NCBI GenBank assembly: GCA_028866435.1
Contig: JAGWIC010000022.1
Location: 1-38,918 of the forward strand
Reading direction: 5' to 3'
From: Lysobacteraceae bacterium
GTDB taxonomy: Bacteria; Pseudomonadota; Gammaproteobacteria; Xanthomonadales; Rhodanobacteraceae
Length of the DNA stretch: 38,918 nucleotides
The notes below the pieces were generated by a model. It was given only the letters and a program-made list of their open reading frames with translations. It made no database searches and was not told where the DNA came from. The translations under genes and the position numbers were made by a program. Below are positions 1 to 8,773 of this stretch, piece by piece (within the stretch, counting starts at the first letter, position 1; the number at the start of each line of letters is the position of its first letter).

Positions 1-452
1 CGGATCCATGCCGGCGACGTCATCGTGATCCGCAACGAGGGGCCGGCCGGCGGACCGGGCATGCGCGAGATGCTCGGCGTCACCGCGGCGCTGGTCGGCC
101 GCGGCCTCGGCAACGACGTGGCGCTGATCACCGACGGCCGCTTCTCCGGCGCCACCCACGGCTTCATGGTCGGCCACGTCGCGCCGGAAGCGGTGCGCGG
201 CGGCCCGATCGCCCTGCTCAAGGAAGGCGACCGCATCGCGATCGACGCGGTCGCCCGCACGCTTTCCACCGACGCCGACCTGGAAAGCCGCCGCGCCGGC
301 TGGCGTCCGCCCGCGCCCAAGGTCACCGTCGGCGCCCTGGCCAAGTACGCCCGCCTGGTCGGCTCGGCCTCCGACGGCGCCAACACCCATCCCGCTACAG
401 CCGTCCAGACGGCCAAACCAATCCATACCCATACCGACCAAGGAGTCACCGC

Positions 453-456
<4 letters not shown>
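1..456 (+). CDS. ilvD: Dihydroxy-acid dehydratase, C-terminal part (5' end outside window)
   Basis: The reading frame is open from base 1 and ends in TGA at 454-456, so only about the last 150 residues of a roughly 600-residue enzyme are present. IlvD is a cytoplasmic Fe-S enzyme that dehydrates dihydroxy-isovalerate and dihydroxy-methylvalerate in valine and isoleucine synthesis. The visible part has the conserved stretches [14 protein letters not shown] and [13 protein letters not shown], which are characteristic of the IlvD/Edd family C-terminal half. IlvD is preferred over Edd because ilvC follows directly, with its ATG overlapping this stop (ATGA). The last 25 residues, rich in T, A and H, look like a non-conserved tail. 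Confidence 0.93.
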
Positions 457-1463
<1,007 letters not shown>

Positions 1464-1470
1464 AGGCCTT

Positions 1471-1506
1471 CCCCGGCCCTGGCGGATGCACCGCCGCGGG
1501 CCGGGG
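1471..1506 (+). promoter_or_regulatory. Intercistronic hairpin between ilvC and ilvG
   Basis: Perfect 9-bp outer stem CCCCGGCCC (1471-1479) with GGGCCGGGG (1498-1506), enclosing a 5-bp inner stem GGCGG/CCGCC around the loop ATGCA. No U-tract follows. It lies 8 nt after the ilvC stop and 36 nt before the ilvG start. It could be a partial terminator, an mRNA processing site or a stabiliser setting the ilvC:ilvG ratio. The structure is read directly; the role is inferred. Confidence 0.6.
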
Positions 1507-1542
1507 CAGCTCGTTTCCCGCACTAATGAAGGAATTCCGCTG

Positions 1543-3399
1543 GTGATTGCGCAACCGTTGCAAGCCGAAGCCCGACCGGACCAGCACCCGCTGGCCGGCC
1601 ACTCCATGAGCGGCGCCGACCTGATCGTGCAGGTGCTGGCGGACGAACACGCCGGCCCACTGTTCGGCTACTCCGGCGGCGCGATTTTGCCGGTGTACGA
1701 CGCGCTGTTCCGCTACAACGCCGAGCACCTCAACGCCGACGGCAGCGAGCCGATGCCGCTGATCGTGCCCGCCAACGAGCAGGGCGCCGGCTTCATGGCC
1801 AGCGGCTATGCCCGCGCCTCGGGCAAGGTCGGCGTGGCCGTGGTCACCTCCGGCCCCGGCGCCACCAACATGGTCACCCCGGTGCGCGACGCGATGGCCG
1901 ACTCCACCGCGATGGTGGTGATCTGCGGCCAGGTGCCCACCACCTCGCTGGGCAGCGACGCGTTCCAGGAAGCGCCGGTCAGCAACATCATGGGTGCCTG
2001 CGCCAAGCACGTGTTCCTGGTCACCGACGCGGAGGCGCTGGAGGCCACCGTGCGCAGCGCGTTCGAGATCGCCCGCACCGGCCGCCCCGGCCCGGTGGTG
2101 ATCGACATTCCCAAGAACGTGCAGAACGTCCTGGTGCAGTTCGATGGCCAGACCCGGCTGCCCCTGCACGGCTATCGCGCGCGGCTGAATGCGGCGCAGG
2201 AGGCCACCCTGGACGACCAGGCCTGCGCGGCGTTCTTCGCCGCCCTCGGCGCCGCCAAGCGGCCGCTGATCTATGCCGGTGGCGGCATCATCCTCGGCGA
2301 GGCGGCGCCGGCGCTGCGCGCCTTCGTCGATGCGTTCGGGCTGCCGGTCACCACCACCTTGATGGGCCTGGGCGCGCTGGACACCACCGATCCGCTGTCG
2401 CTGCACATGCTGGGCATGCACGGCACCGCCTTCGCCAACTACGCGGTGGAGGACTGCGACTTCATGCTGGCCCTGGGCGCGCGCTTCGACGACCGGGTGG
2501 CCGGGGTGCCGGACCAATTCGCGCCGTCGGCAAGGTTCATCGCGCAGATCGACATCGATCCGGCCGAGATCAGCAAGGTCAAGACCGTGCACTGGCACCA
2601 CGTCGGTCCGCTGGCGCGCAGCCTGCAGCGGCTGACCCAGTACGGCATCGCCCATGGCCTGCAGCCGGCACGCCCGGCCTGGCACGCGCACATCGCCGAG
2701 CTCAAGCGCCGGCATGCGATGAATTTCGACCGCGACAACCCGCTGATCCAGCCCTACGCGGTGATCGAGGCGATCAACCGCCTGACCGACGGCCGCGCCA
2801 TCATCAGCACCGGCGTCGGCCAGCACCAGATGTGGGCGGCCCAGTATTTCGACTTCCGCGCGCCGCGCCACTGGCTCACCTCCGGCTCGATGGGCACGAT
2901 GGGCTTCGGCCTGCCGGCCGCGGTCGGCGCGCAGTTCGCGCGGCCCGGCGCGCTGGTGATCGACATCGACGGCGATGCCAGCATCCGCATGAACATCGGC
3001 GAGCTGGAGACCGTCACCACCTACAACCTGCCGGTGAAGGTGGTGGTGCTGAACAATCTCGGCGACGGCATGGTGCGGCAGTGGCAGAAGCTGTTCTTCA
3101 AGGGCCGTTTCGCCTCCTCGGACAAGAGCCTGCACCGCAAGGATTTCGTCAGGACCGCACAGGCCGACGGCTTCGAATGGGCGCGCCGGCTGGAGCGCAA
3201 CGAGGACCTGGCCGGCACGATCGCCGAGTTCCTGGCCTTCGACGGCCCCGCCTTCCTCGAAGTGATGATCGACCCCGATGCCGGGGTCTATCCGATGGTC
3301 GGACCGGGCGCCACCTACGCCCAGATGATCACCGGTGATTTCATCGCGGCGCGGACCCAGGCCACCGCCGCGGACGATCCCGCCAATGACATGTTCTGA
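1543..3399 (+). CDS. ilvG: Acetolactate synthase large (catalytic) subunit
   Basis: 618 residues from the GTG at 1543. ThDP enzyme condensing pyruvate with pyruvate or 2-oxobutyrate, the first common step of Val/Ile synthesis. The N-terminal Pyr domain carries FGYSGGAILPVYDAL and the catalytic glutamate in NEQGAGFMASGYARA, followed by VVTSGPGATN. The C-terminal ThDP/Mg motif reads GDASIRMN ... NNLGDGMVRQWQ, with A in place of the usual third G of GDG. GTG 1543 is chosen because GAAGGAA (1528-1534) sits 8 nt upstream. The in-frame ATG at 1486 lies inside the hairpin loop and has no ribosome binding site. An ATG at 1606 would give a more usual N-terminus (MSGADLIVQ). The adjacent ACT-domain subunit supports the assignment. 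Confidence 0.94.
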   Translation: MIAQPLQAEARPDQHPLAGHSMSGADLIVQVLADEHAGPLFGYSGGAILPVYDALFRYNAEHLNADGSEPMPLIVPANEQGAGFMASGYARASGKVGVAVVTSGPGATNMVTPVRDAMADSTAMVVICGQVPTTSLGSDAFQEAPVSNIMGACAKHVFLVTDAEALEATVRSAFEIARTGRPGPVVIDIPKNVQNVLVQFDGQTRLPLHGYRARLNAAQEATLDDQACAAFFAALGAAKRPLIYAGGGIILGEAAPALRAFVDAFGLPVTTTLMGLGALDTTDPLSLHMLGMHGTAFANYAVEDCDFMLALGARFDDRVAGVPDQFAPSARFIAQIDIDPAEISKVKTVHWHHVGPLARSLQRLTQYGIAHGLQPARPAWHAHIAELKRRHAMNFDRDNPLIQPYAVIEAINRLTDGRAIISTGVGQHQMWAAQYFDFRAPRHWLTSGSMGTMGFGLPAAVGAQFARPGALVIDIDGDASIRMNIGELETVTTYNLPVKVVVLNNLGDGMVRQWQKLFFKGRFASSDKSLHRKDFVRTAQADGFEWARRLERNEDLAGTIAEFLAFDGPAFLEVMIDPDAGVYPMVGPGATYAQMITGDFIAARTQATAADDPANDMF

Positions 3400-3404
3400 G
3401 CAAT

Positions 3405-3424
3405 GGCCGGCCCGCGTGCCGGCC
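3405..3424 (+). promoter_or_regulatory. Small hairpin between ilvG and ilvM
   Basis: GGCCGGC (3405-3411) pairs with GCCGGCC (3418-3424) across a 6-nt loop, immediately after the ilvG stop. It is a second, weaker intercistronic stem in the operon. The role is unknown. Confidence 0.35.
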
Positions 3425-3450
3425 GTCGTCCGACCGACCCCGAGGCTCCC

Positions 3451-3732
3451 ATGAAACACACACTCTCGATCCTGCTGCAGAACGAATCCGGCGCGCTGGT
3501 GCGGGTCGCCGGGCTGTTCGCCGCGCGCCACTGCAATATCGACACGCTGACCGTGGCCGCCACCTCGGACCCGGCGATTTCGCAGCTGACCCTGGTGCTG
3601 CAGGGCGACGACGCGATGCTCGAGCAGATCCTGCGGCAGACGCGCAAGCTGATCGACGTGCTCGACGTGCGCACGCTGTCGCTGGTCAACCACGAGCAGG
3701 AGGATCGGCCGGTACTGGCCGGCCGGCCGTGA
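3451..3732 (+). CDS. ilvM: Acetolactate synthase small regulatory subunit (ACT domain)
   Basis: 93 residues from ATG 3451 (MKHTLSILLQNESGALVRV). A single ACT domain covers about residues 2-75; the NESGALVRVAGLF and CNIDTLTV segments match the beta1-loop-alpha1 valine-binding region of IlvN/IlvM/IlvH proteins. It binds and activates the catalytic subunit and may confer feedback inhibition. At 93 residues it is the short IlvM-like type rather than the roughly 160-residue IlvH type. The frame is open from 3403, but ATG 3451 with GAGG at 3442-3445 gives the standard N-terminus. The stop overlaps the ilvA start (GTGA). Confidence 0.92.
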   Translation: MKHTLSILLQNESGALVRVAGLFAARHCNIDTLTVAATSDPAISQLTLVLQGDDAMLEQILRQTRKLIDVLDVRTLSLVNHEQEDRPVLAGRP

Positions 3733-5309
3733 GCGCCCACGCCGCCCAGCACGACGCGCCGGCCGGTGCCGGCGAGGCCGCCGGCGACGCCGCACAGCTG
3801 CTGGCGCGCGCGCGCGCGGCACGCGTCTACGACGTGGCCCACGAGAGTGCGCTGGACGATGCCGCGCTGCTGTCCGCGCGGCTCGGCCGGCGCGTGCTGC
3901 TCAAGCGCGAGGACCAGCAGCCGGTGTTCTCGTTCAAGCTGCGTGGCGCCTACAACCGCATGGTGCAGCTCGACCCGGCGCAGCGCGCGCGCGGGGTGGT
4001 CGCCGCCTCGGCCGGCAACCATGCGCAAGGCGTGGCGCTGGCCGCGGCGAAGCTGGGCATCGAGGCCACCATCGTGATGCCGGTGACCGCGCCGCAGGTG
4101 AAGGTGGACGCGGTGCGCCGGCTGGGCGGGGACGCGGTGCGGATCGTGCTCAGCGGCGACTCCTACAGCGACGCCCAGGCGGCGGCCGCCGTGCTGCAGG
4201 CCGAGCGCGGCAGCATCTTCGTGCACCCGTTCGACGACATCGACGTGATCGCCGGCCAGGCCACGGTGGGGCTGGAGATCCTGCGCCAGCACCCCGGGCC
4301 GCTGCACGCGGTGTTCGTGCCGGTCGGCGGCGGCGGCCTGCTGGCCGGCGTGGCGGCCTGCATCAAGGCCGTGCGGCCGCAGGTGCGGGTGATCGGCGTG
4401 CAGATGGTGGATTCGGACGCGATGGCCCGCTCGCTGGAGGCCGGCGACCGGGTGCTGCTGGAGGAGGTGGGGCTGTTCGCCGACGGTACCGCGGTGAAGC
4501 GCGTCGGCGCGCTGAACTTTGCGCTCTGCCGGCAATACGTGGACGCGATGCTGCGGGTCGACACCGACGAGGTCTGCGCCGCGATCCGCGACGTCTACCA
4601 GGAGACCCGCAGCGTGCCCGAACCGGCCGGCGCGCTGGCCCTGGCCGGACTCAAGCAGTACGTCGCCGCCCAGCCGGCGGGCGACGGCGCGCTGGTGGCG
4701 GTCGTCTCCGGCGCCAACATGAATTTCGACCGCCTGCGCTTCGTCGCCGAACGGGCCGAGGTGGGCGAGCAGCGCGAGGCGGTGTTCGCGGTGACCATCC
4801 CGGAGGAGCGCGGCAGCTTCCGCCGCTTCTGCGCCACCCTCGGCCAGCACAGCATCACCGAATTCAACTACCGCATCGGCGACACCAGCTCGGCGCACAT
4901 CTTCGTCGGCGTGCAGATCGCCAGCCGCGCCGAGCGCGAGGCGCTGGTCGAGGCCCTGCACGCCGAGGGCTTCGACGTGCTCGACCTCACCGACGACGAA
5001 CTGGCCAAGCTGCACCTGCGCCACATGATCGGCGGGCGCTCGTCGCTGGCGCACGACGAGCTGCTGTACCGCTTCGAGTTTCCCGAACGGCCCGGCGCGC
5101 TGACCCGCTTCCTCGGCCAGATGCACCCGGACTGGAACATCAGCCTCTTCCACTACCGCAACCATGGCGCCGACTACGGCCGCATCCTGGTCGGCATCCA
5201 GGTGCCCGCCCACGAGCTGGCGCTGTTCAACCGCTTTCTCGCCAGCCTGGGCTATCCCTATTGCGACGAAAGCGCGCATCCGGCCTACCGGCTGCTGCTG
5301 GGCGGCTGA
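3729..5309 (+). CDS. ilvA: Threonine dehydratase, biosynthetic (threonine ammonia-lyase)
   Basis: 526 residues. PLP enzyme converting threonine to 2-oxobutyrate, committing carbon to isoleucine. The PLP lysine is K70 in FSFKLRGAYNRM; SAGNHAQG (94-101) and the phosphate-binding loop GGGGLLAG follow. The C-terminal third contains two ACT-like regulatory halves, one beginning VFAVTIPEERGSFRRF and one YRFEFPERPGALTRF. This marks the long, isoleucine-regulated biosynthetic form rather than catabolic TdcB. GTG at 3729 overlaps the ilvM stop (GTGA), so translation is probably coupled. The first 30 residues are Ala-rich and not conserved. It is the last gene of the operon here and converges on a diguanylate cyclase gene 15 nt away. 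Confidence 0.95.
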   Translation: MSAHAAQHDAPAGAGEAAGDAAQLLARARAARVYDVAHESALDDAALLSARLGRRVLLKREDQQPVFSFKLRGAYNRMVQLDPAQRARGVVAASAGNHAQGVALAAAKLGIEATIVMPVTAPQVKVDAVRRLGGDAVRIVLSGDSYSDAQAAAAVLQAERGSIFVHPFDDIDVIAGQATVGLEILRQHPGPLHAVFVPVGGGGLLAGVAACIKAVRPQVRVIGVQMVDSDAMARSLEAGDRVLLEEVGLFADGTAVKRVGALNFALCRQYVDAMLRVDTDEVCAAIRDVYQETRSVPEPAGALALAGLKQYVAAQPAGDGALVAVVSGANMNFDRLRFVAERAEVGEQREAVFAVTIPEERGSFRRFCATLGQHSITEFNYRIGDTSSAHIFVGVQIASRAEREALVEALHAEGFDVLDLTDDELAKLHLRHMIGGRSSLAHDELLYRFEFPERPGALTRFLGQMHPDWNISLFHYRNHGADYGRILVGIQVPAHELALFNRFLASLGYPYCDESAHPAYRLLLGG

Positions 5310-5324
5310 GCGGCGCGGGCCGGC

Positions 5325-6404
5325 TCAGAACAGGTCGATCGTGCCCACGGCGAGCGCCTGGCCGATCGCGCCGGCGGCGTCGAGGCTCTCGTAGCCCCAG
5401 GTGGCGTTCCTGCCGTGGTTCTTGGCGAAATACAGCGCCTTGTCGGCGCGATCGAGCACATTGCCCGGGTAGTCGCTGCGGCCCACGTGGGCATAGCCGA
5501 TGCTGACGGTGACGCGGCCCACCTGCGGAAACACGTACCCGGCTACCTTCTGCCGGAAGCGTTCCAGCACCGCCTTCACGGTGGCTTCGGCGGCAGCGGC
5601 GAACAGGATCACGAACTCCTCGCCGCCGAAGCGGAACAGCACGTCGCCGCGACGGAAGCAGGCGCGCATCTGCTGCGCCAGCAACAGGATCACCTCGTCG
5701 CCGTAGATGTGCCCGTAGCTGTCGTTGATGTGCTTGAAGTGGTCGATGTCGAGGATGGCCAGCCACACTTCCCGCGACGGCCCTGCCTGTGCCTGGTCCT
5801 TCTGCTGCAGCAGCCGCTGCAGCTGGCGCTCCAGGCTGCGCCGGTTGTACAGCCCGGTCAGCTTGTCGCGTTCGCTTTCATGCAGCAGGGCGGTGTAGTT
5901 GGCATAGATGCGGGCAAAACCCTCGGCCAGCGGCCGCACCGCGCCGAGGGGCATGCCGCTGTCCATTTCCAGCGCGGCAATCGCGCGACCCTCGCGCAGC
6001 ATCGGCACGCTCAGCCGGTACCCGGCCGGCAGCTGTTCCACAGCGATCTGCACCTGCTCCATTCGCCTGTCCAGCCGTGCCAGCAGCGACGGATCGGCCA
6101 GCGGCGGCTCGATCACCTGCACCCGGCAGCGGCCATCGGGCCCGGCCACGCACTGCACGATGCTCTCCACCTCGCTGCCGCCAACGACGCGCTTGGCCAG
6201 CGACACCCGGCTGGCCGACGCCAGCTCGGCCAGCGACAGCACCAGGCTGTGGTCGAGCGCATCGATATCCCGGTGATGGGTGAACGCGGCCACCGAGTCG
6301 AGCACGTGGGCGTGCGCCGGCGCAGCGGCGGCCGGCACGGCCGCCATCGCGCCGGGATCCACCCTGCCGACGTCGTGGTCGTGCGTTGTCTGGCTCTCAT
6401 CCAT
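5325..6404 (-). CDS. Soluble diguanylate cyclase with N-terminal sensor-like region
   Basis: 359 residues. The GGDEF domain occupies about 175-345: DKLTGLYNRR (180-189), DIDHFKHIND (219-228) and active-site GGEEF (260-264). RRGD at 251-254, five residues before GGEEF, is the RxxD inhibitory site, so product feedback is expected. It makes c-di-GMP from two GTP. Residues 40-165 have no membrane helix and look like a GAF-type alpha/beta sensor, although I cannot assign the ligand. The first 35 residues are low complexity (A/P/H). The start ATG (complement of 6402-6404) has only a weak ribosome binding site. It converges on ilvA and diverges from ubiA; no partner gene is evident. Confidence 0.9.
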   Translation of the reverse strand: MDESQTTHDHDVGRVDPGAMAAVPAAAAPAHAHVLDSVAAFTHHRDIDALDHSLVLSLAELASASRVSLAKRVVGGSEVESIVQCVAGPDGRCRVQVIEPPLADPSLLARLDRRMEQVQIAVEQLPAGYRLSVPMLREGRAIAALEMDSGMPLGAVRPLAEGFARIYANYTALLHESERDKLTGLYNRRSLERQLQRLLQQKDQAQAGPSREVWLAILDIDHFKHINDSYGHIYGDEVILLLAQQMRACFRRGDVLFRFGGEEFVILFAAAAEATVKAVLERFRQKVAGYVFPQVGRVTVSIGYAHVGRSDYPGNVLDRADKALYFAKNHGRNATWGYESLDAAGAIGQALAVGTIDLF

Positions 6405-6549
6405 CGCGGTACCGATCAGAGGCCGGGCCGCAGCCCGGCGCGTTCGCGGCGGAGACCCCCGCCGATTCGCCTGAACGGGATATCGGCGGCCGGCGCGGCG
6501 CCTTTAGCGAGCGCCGCACCTGTACGCGCTCCGGGCGCGGCGCTCAGGC

Positions 6550-6555
6550 TAAACT
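6550..6555 (+). promoter_or_regulatory. Candidate -10 box placed for a leaderless ubiA mRNA
   Basis: TAAACT lies 6 nt before the ubiA ATG at 6562, which would put the transcription start at or next to the A of ATG. No Shine-Dalgarno sequence is visible upstream of the ATG. There is no convincing -35 hexamer, so this is weak. Confidence 0.3.
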
Positions 6556-6561
6556 GGGCCG

Positions 6562-7587
6562 ATGGCTCCTACTCCCCGCAAACCGCAGCGGCGCAACAAC
6601 GCGCCATCGCCCGGGCCGCGGCCGCGCCCCGGCGTGCGCACGGCCGCGCCCGGGCCCAGCCGACCCGCCGACAGCTCCTCGCGCGCCACCCGGGTGCTGC
6701 TGTGGCTGCTGCAGAAGCTGCCGCCGCGTTACCGCGAAAAGGCGCTGGACTACCTGGTGCTGACGCGGATGGACCGCCCGGCCGGCGCCCTGCTGCTGCT
6801 GTGGCCGACCTGGTGGGCGCTATGGCTGGCGGCGGGCGATTTCCCGCCGTGGAAGCCGCTGGTCATATTCACCCTGGGCGTATTCGCCATGCGCGCGGCC
6901 GGCTGCGCGGTCAACGACTATGCCGACCGCAAGCTCGACCCGCAGGTGGCGCGCACCGCCGGGCGACCGATCGCCTCCGGCCGGGTCCGCCCGGGCGAGG
7001 CGCTGGCGGTGTTCGCCGTACTGCTGCTGTTCGCCTTCGTGCTGGTGCTGTTCACCAACCGGCTCACCATCGAGCTGTCCTTCGCCGGCGCCGCGCTGGC
7101 CGCGCTGTACCCCTTCAGCAAGCGCTACACCTACCTGCCGCAAGTGGTGCTGGGGGCGGCGTTCGGCTGGTCGATCCCGATGGCGTTTGCCGCCGTGAAG
7201 GGCGGCGTGCCGCCGCTGGGCTGGCTGCTGTTCATCGCCAACATCCTGTGGTCGGTGATCTACGACACCGAGTACGCCATGGTCGACCGCGAGGACGACA
7301 TCAAGGCCGGCGCGAAATCCACCGCGATCCTGTTCGGCGACGCCGACCTGCCGATCCTGGGCATGCTGATGGGCACTTTCCTGCTGGCGATGCTGTTTGT
7401 CGGCCAGCGTGCCCAGCTCGGCTGGCCGTACTGGCTGAGCCTGGCCGGCGCCGCCGGCCTGTTCGGCTACCAGCAATGGCTGATCCGCGACCGCCGCCGC
7501 GAGGCCTGCCTCACCGCCTTCCGCCACAACAACCGGCTCGGCCTGTGCCTGTGGATCGGCATCGTGCTGGCCGTGGCGCTGCGCTGA
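6562..7587 (+). CDS. ubiA: 4-hydroxybenzoate octaprenyltransferase
   Basis: 341 residues, integral inner-membrane prenyltransferase attaching the polyprenyl chain to 4-hydroxybenzoate in ubiquinone synthesis. The two Asp-rich Mg/diphosphate motifs are NDYADRKLD (118-126) and YDTEYAMVDREDD (234-246). About eight or nine hydrophobic helices follow the LLLLWPTWWALWLAA segment (77-91). Family members are usually about 290 residues; the extra length is a Pro/Arg/Ala-rich N-terminal tail of about 45 residues that is probably disordered and cytoplasmic. An internal start is possible, but the next in-frame Met (70) would remove conserved sequence. The gene stands alone and converges on comF across a REP-like pair. 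Confidence 0.93.
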   Translation: MAPTPRKPQRRNNAPSPGPRPRPGVRTAAPGPSRPADSSSRATRVLLWLLQKLPPRYREKALDYLVLTRMDRPAGALLLLWPTWWALWLAAGDFPPWKPLVIFTLGVFAMRAAGCAVNDYADRKLDPQVARTAGRPIASGRVRPGEALAVFAVLLLFAFVLVLFTNRLTIELSFAGAALAALYPFSKRYTYLPQVVLGAAFGWSIPMAFAAVKGGVPPLGWLLFIANILWSVIYDTEYAMVDREDDIKAGAKSTAILFGDADLPILGMLMGTFLLAMLFVGQRAQLGWPYWLSLAGAAGLFGYQQWLIRDRRREACLTAFRHNNRLGLCLWIGIVLAVALR

Positions 7588-7619
7588 CGGCGCCCTCTTC
7601 GGCAACGCGGATATCGCCC

Positions 7620-7693
7620 GCAGGAACCCTGCTGGCGGGCGATGCTCTTCGGTGACCTCGTAGAAAAGCCATCGCCCGCCAGCGGGCTCCTAC
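7620..7693. repeat. REP-like inverted pair
   Basis: Two about 30-nt copies in opposite orientation: 7620-7649 reads GCAGGAACCCTGCTGGCGGG then CGATGCTCTT; 7664-7693 is the complement of GTAGGAGCCCGCTGGCGGGC followed by GATGGCTTTT. Each copy has an internal GC-rich stem, and together they form a BIME/REPIN-like doublet between convergent genes. The 7664-7693 copy covers the comF stop codon (7690-7692). The sequence style (GTAGGAGC...GGCGGGCGATG) is one I recall from Xanthomonadales and Pseudomonas intergenic repeats. No further copies were noticed in this window. Confidence 0.65.
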
Positions 7694-8412
7694 CAAGTCG
7701 TACCCCGCGGCGCACGGGCCAGCGCCCATACATCGACCCGCGCCACGCCGGCGCGCCTGAGCACGCGCGTGCATTCGGCCATGGTGGCGCCGGTGGTCAT
7801 CACGTCGTCGAGCACGGCCACGTGCGCCGGCAACGGCGGCCCGTCCTTCAGCGCGAACGCGCCACAGAGGTTGCGCCGACGGCCGACCGCGTCGAGTTCG
7901 GTCTGCGCCGCGGTCGCGCGCAGCCGGTGCAGCCGGTCGTGCCGCAGCGGCACGCCGAGCCGGCGTGCCAGCGGCCGCGCCAGTTCCAGCGCCTGGTTGT
8001 AGCCGCGCCGGCGCAGGCGCCCGCGATGCAGCGGCACGGTCAACAGCAGTTGCGGCAAGCCGATCGGGCAGGTTTCGCGTTGCCACAGCGTGGACAACAC
8101 CCGGCCGGCGGCCAGGTCGGCGCCGAACTTGTAGCGCGACTCGAGCCGGTCCAGCGGCCAGCCGTAGCGGAACGGCGCCCACGCCGCATCCCACGGCGGC
8201 GCCTGGCGCTGGCATTCGCCGCACAGCGGCGCGGCGGTCGCCAGCGGCAGCGCACAGCGGGTGCAGCAAGCGCGATTGCGCGGCAGCTCGGCCTGGCAGG
8301 CGGCGCAGAGGTCGAGGCCGTCGGCCCCGGCCGCGCCGCACAGCAGGCAACGCAGCGGCAGCACCGCATGGCGGCAGGCCCGCCACAGCGAGATCAGCGC
8401 TTCCCTGCGCAT
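7690..8412 (-). CDS. comF: ComF family phosphoribosyltransferase-like protein
   Basis: 240 residues. The N-terminus has a four-plus-four cysteine zinc-binding module (C22/C25, C36/C39, then C50/C53, C64/C67). The C-terminal phosphoribosyltransferase fold carries the PRPP-type loop VLDDVMTTGAT at 200-210, as in ComFC/GntX proteins. Family members take part in natural competence or DNA uptake; the catalytic reaction is not established. The start ATG is the complement of 8410-8412. The upstream small membrane-protein gene ends 6 nt before it, so the two form a transcription unit. The stop codon and the last residues are encoded inside a REP-like repeat. Confidence 0.9.
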   Translation of the reverse strand: MRREALISLWRACRHAVLPLRCLLCGAAGADGLDLCAACQAELPRNRACCTRCALPLATAAPLCGECQRQAPPWDAAWAPFRYGWPLDRLESRYKFGADLAAGRVLSTLWQRETCPIGLPQLLLTVPLHRGRLRRRGYNQALELARPLARRLGVPLRHDRLHRLRATAAQTELDAVGRRRNLCGAFALKDGPPLPAHVAVLDDVMTTGATMAECTRVLRRAGVARVDVWALARAPRGTTW

Positions 8413-8418
8413 GGCCGC

Positions 8419-8625
8419 TCAGCCGCCCGGCTTGTAAAGTGCGGCGTCGAGGATCGACCACAGGTGGATCAGCCAGCCCAGCAGCACGATCCACAACAGT
8501 GCCGCCAGCACGAACATCACCACCGCCTTGAGCAGCCGCCCCTGCACCAGCTGGCCCAGCCCGGGGATGAAGAAGCTGCAGATGGCGGCAAGCACGTTGC
8601 CGGTGCTGCCCTGTCCCTCGCTCAT
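8419..8625 (-). CDS. Small two-helix membrane protein
   Basis: 68 residues starting at the ATG complementary to 8623-8625, preceded by AGGGAG about 10 nt upstream. Two hydrophobic segments are visible: about 11-28 (VLAAICSFFIPGLGQLVQG, with the FFIPGLGQL motif typical of TM2/YqaE-like small membrane proteins) and about 33-56 (KAVVMFVLAALLWIVLLGWL). The C-terminus is short (DAALYKPGG). It lies 6 nt upstream of comF. The frame stays open upstream to 8754, but the conserved hydrophobic protein starts here. No function can be assigned. Confidence 0.75.
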   Translation of the reverse strand: MSEGQGSTGNVLAAICSFFIPGLGQLVQGRLLKAVVMFVLAALLWIVLLGWLIHLWSILDAALYKPGG

Positions 8626-8713
8626 GCCGAAGTACTCCCTGACGGTCGTCCCGGCGCCATGGTAGCGGCTGCATCGCCGGGCCGTCGCGTCAACCATTCC
8701 GCCGCGTATCGGG

Positions 8714-8742
8714 TTGACACGCTCCGGGGCGCCTTCCACACT
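8714..8742 (+). promoter_or_regulatory. Candidate bioB promoter
   Basis: A perfect TTGACA at 8714-8719 is followed after 17 nt by CACACT (8737-8742), a poor -10 that keeps only the A2, A4 and T6 consensus positions. It lies 31 nt before the bioB start. No BirA-type inverted operator was recognised around it. Confidence 0.4.
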
Positions 8743-8773
8743 GCCGCGCTTCACCTACGGGAGTTGCTGTTCC

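Noticed and set aside
2968-3072. IlvG ThDP motif GDA instead of GDG
   Set aside because: From memory the Xanthomonas IlvG has the same residue, so this is probably lineage-typical and not a defect.
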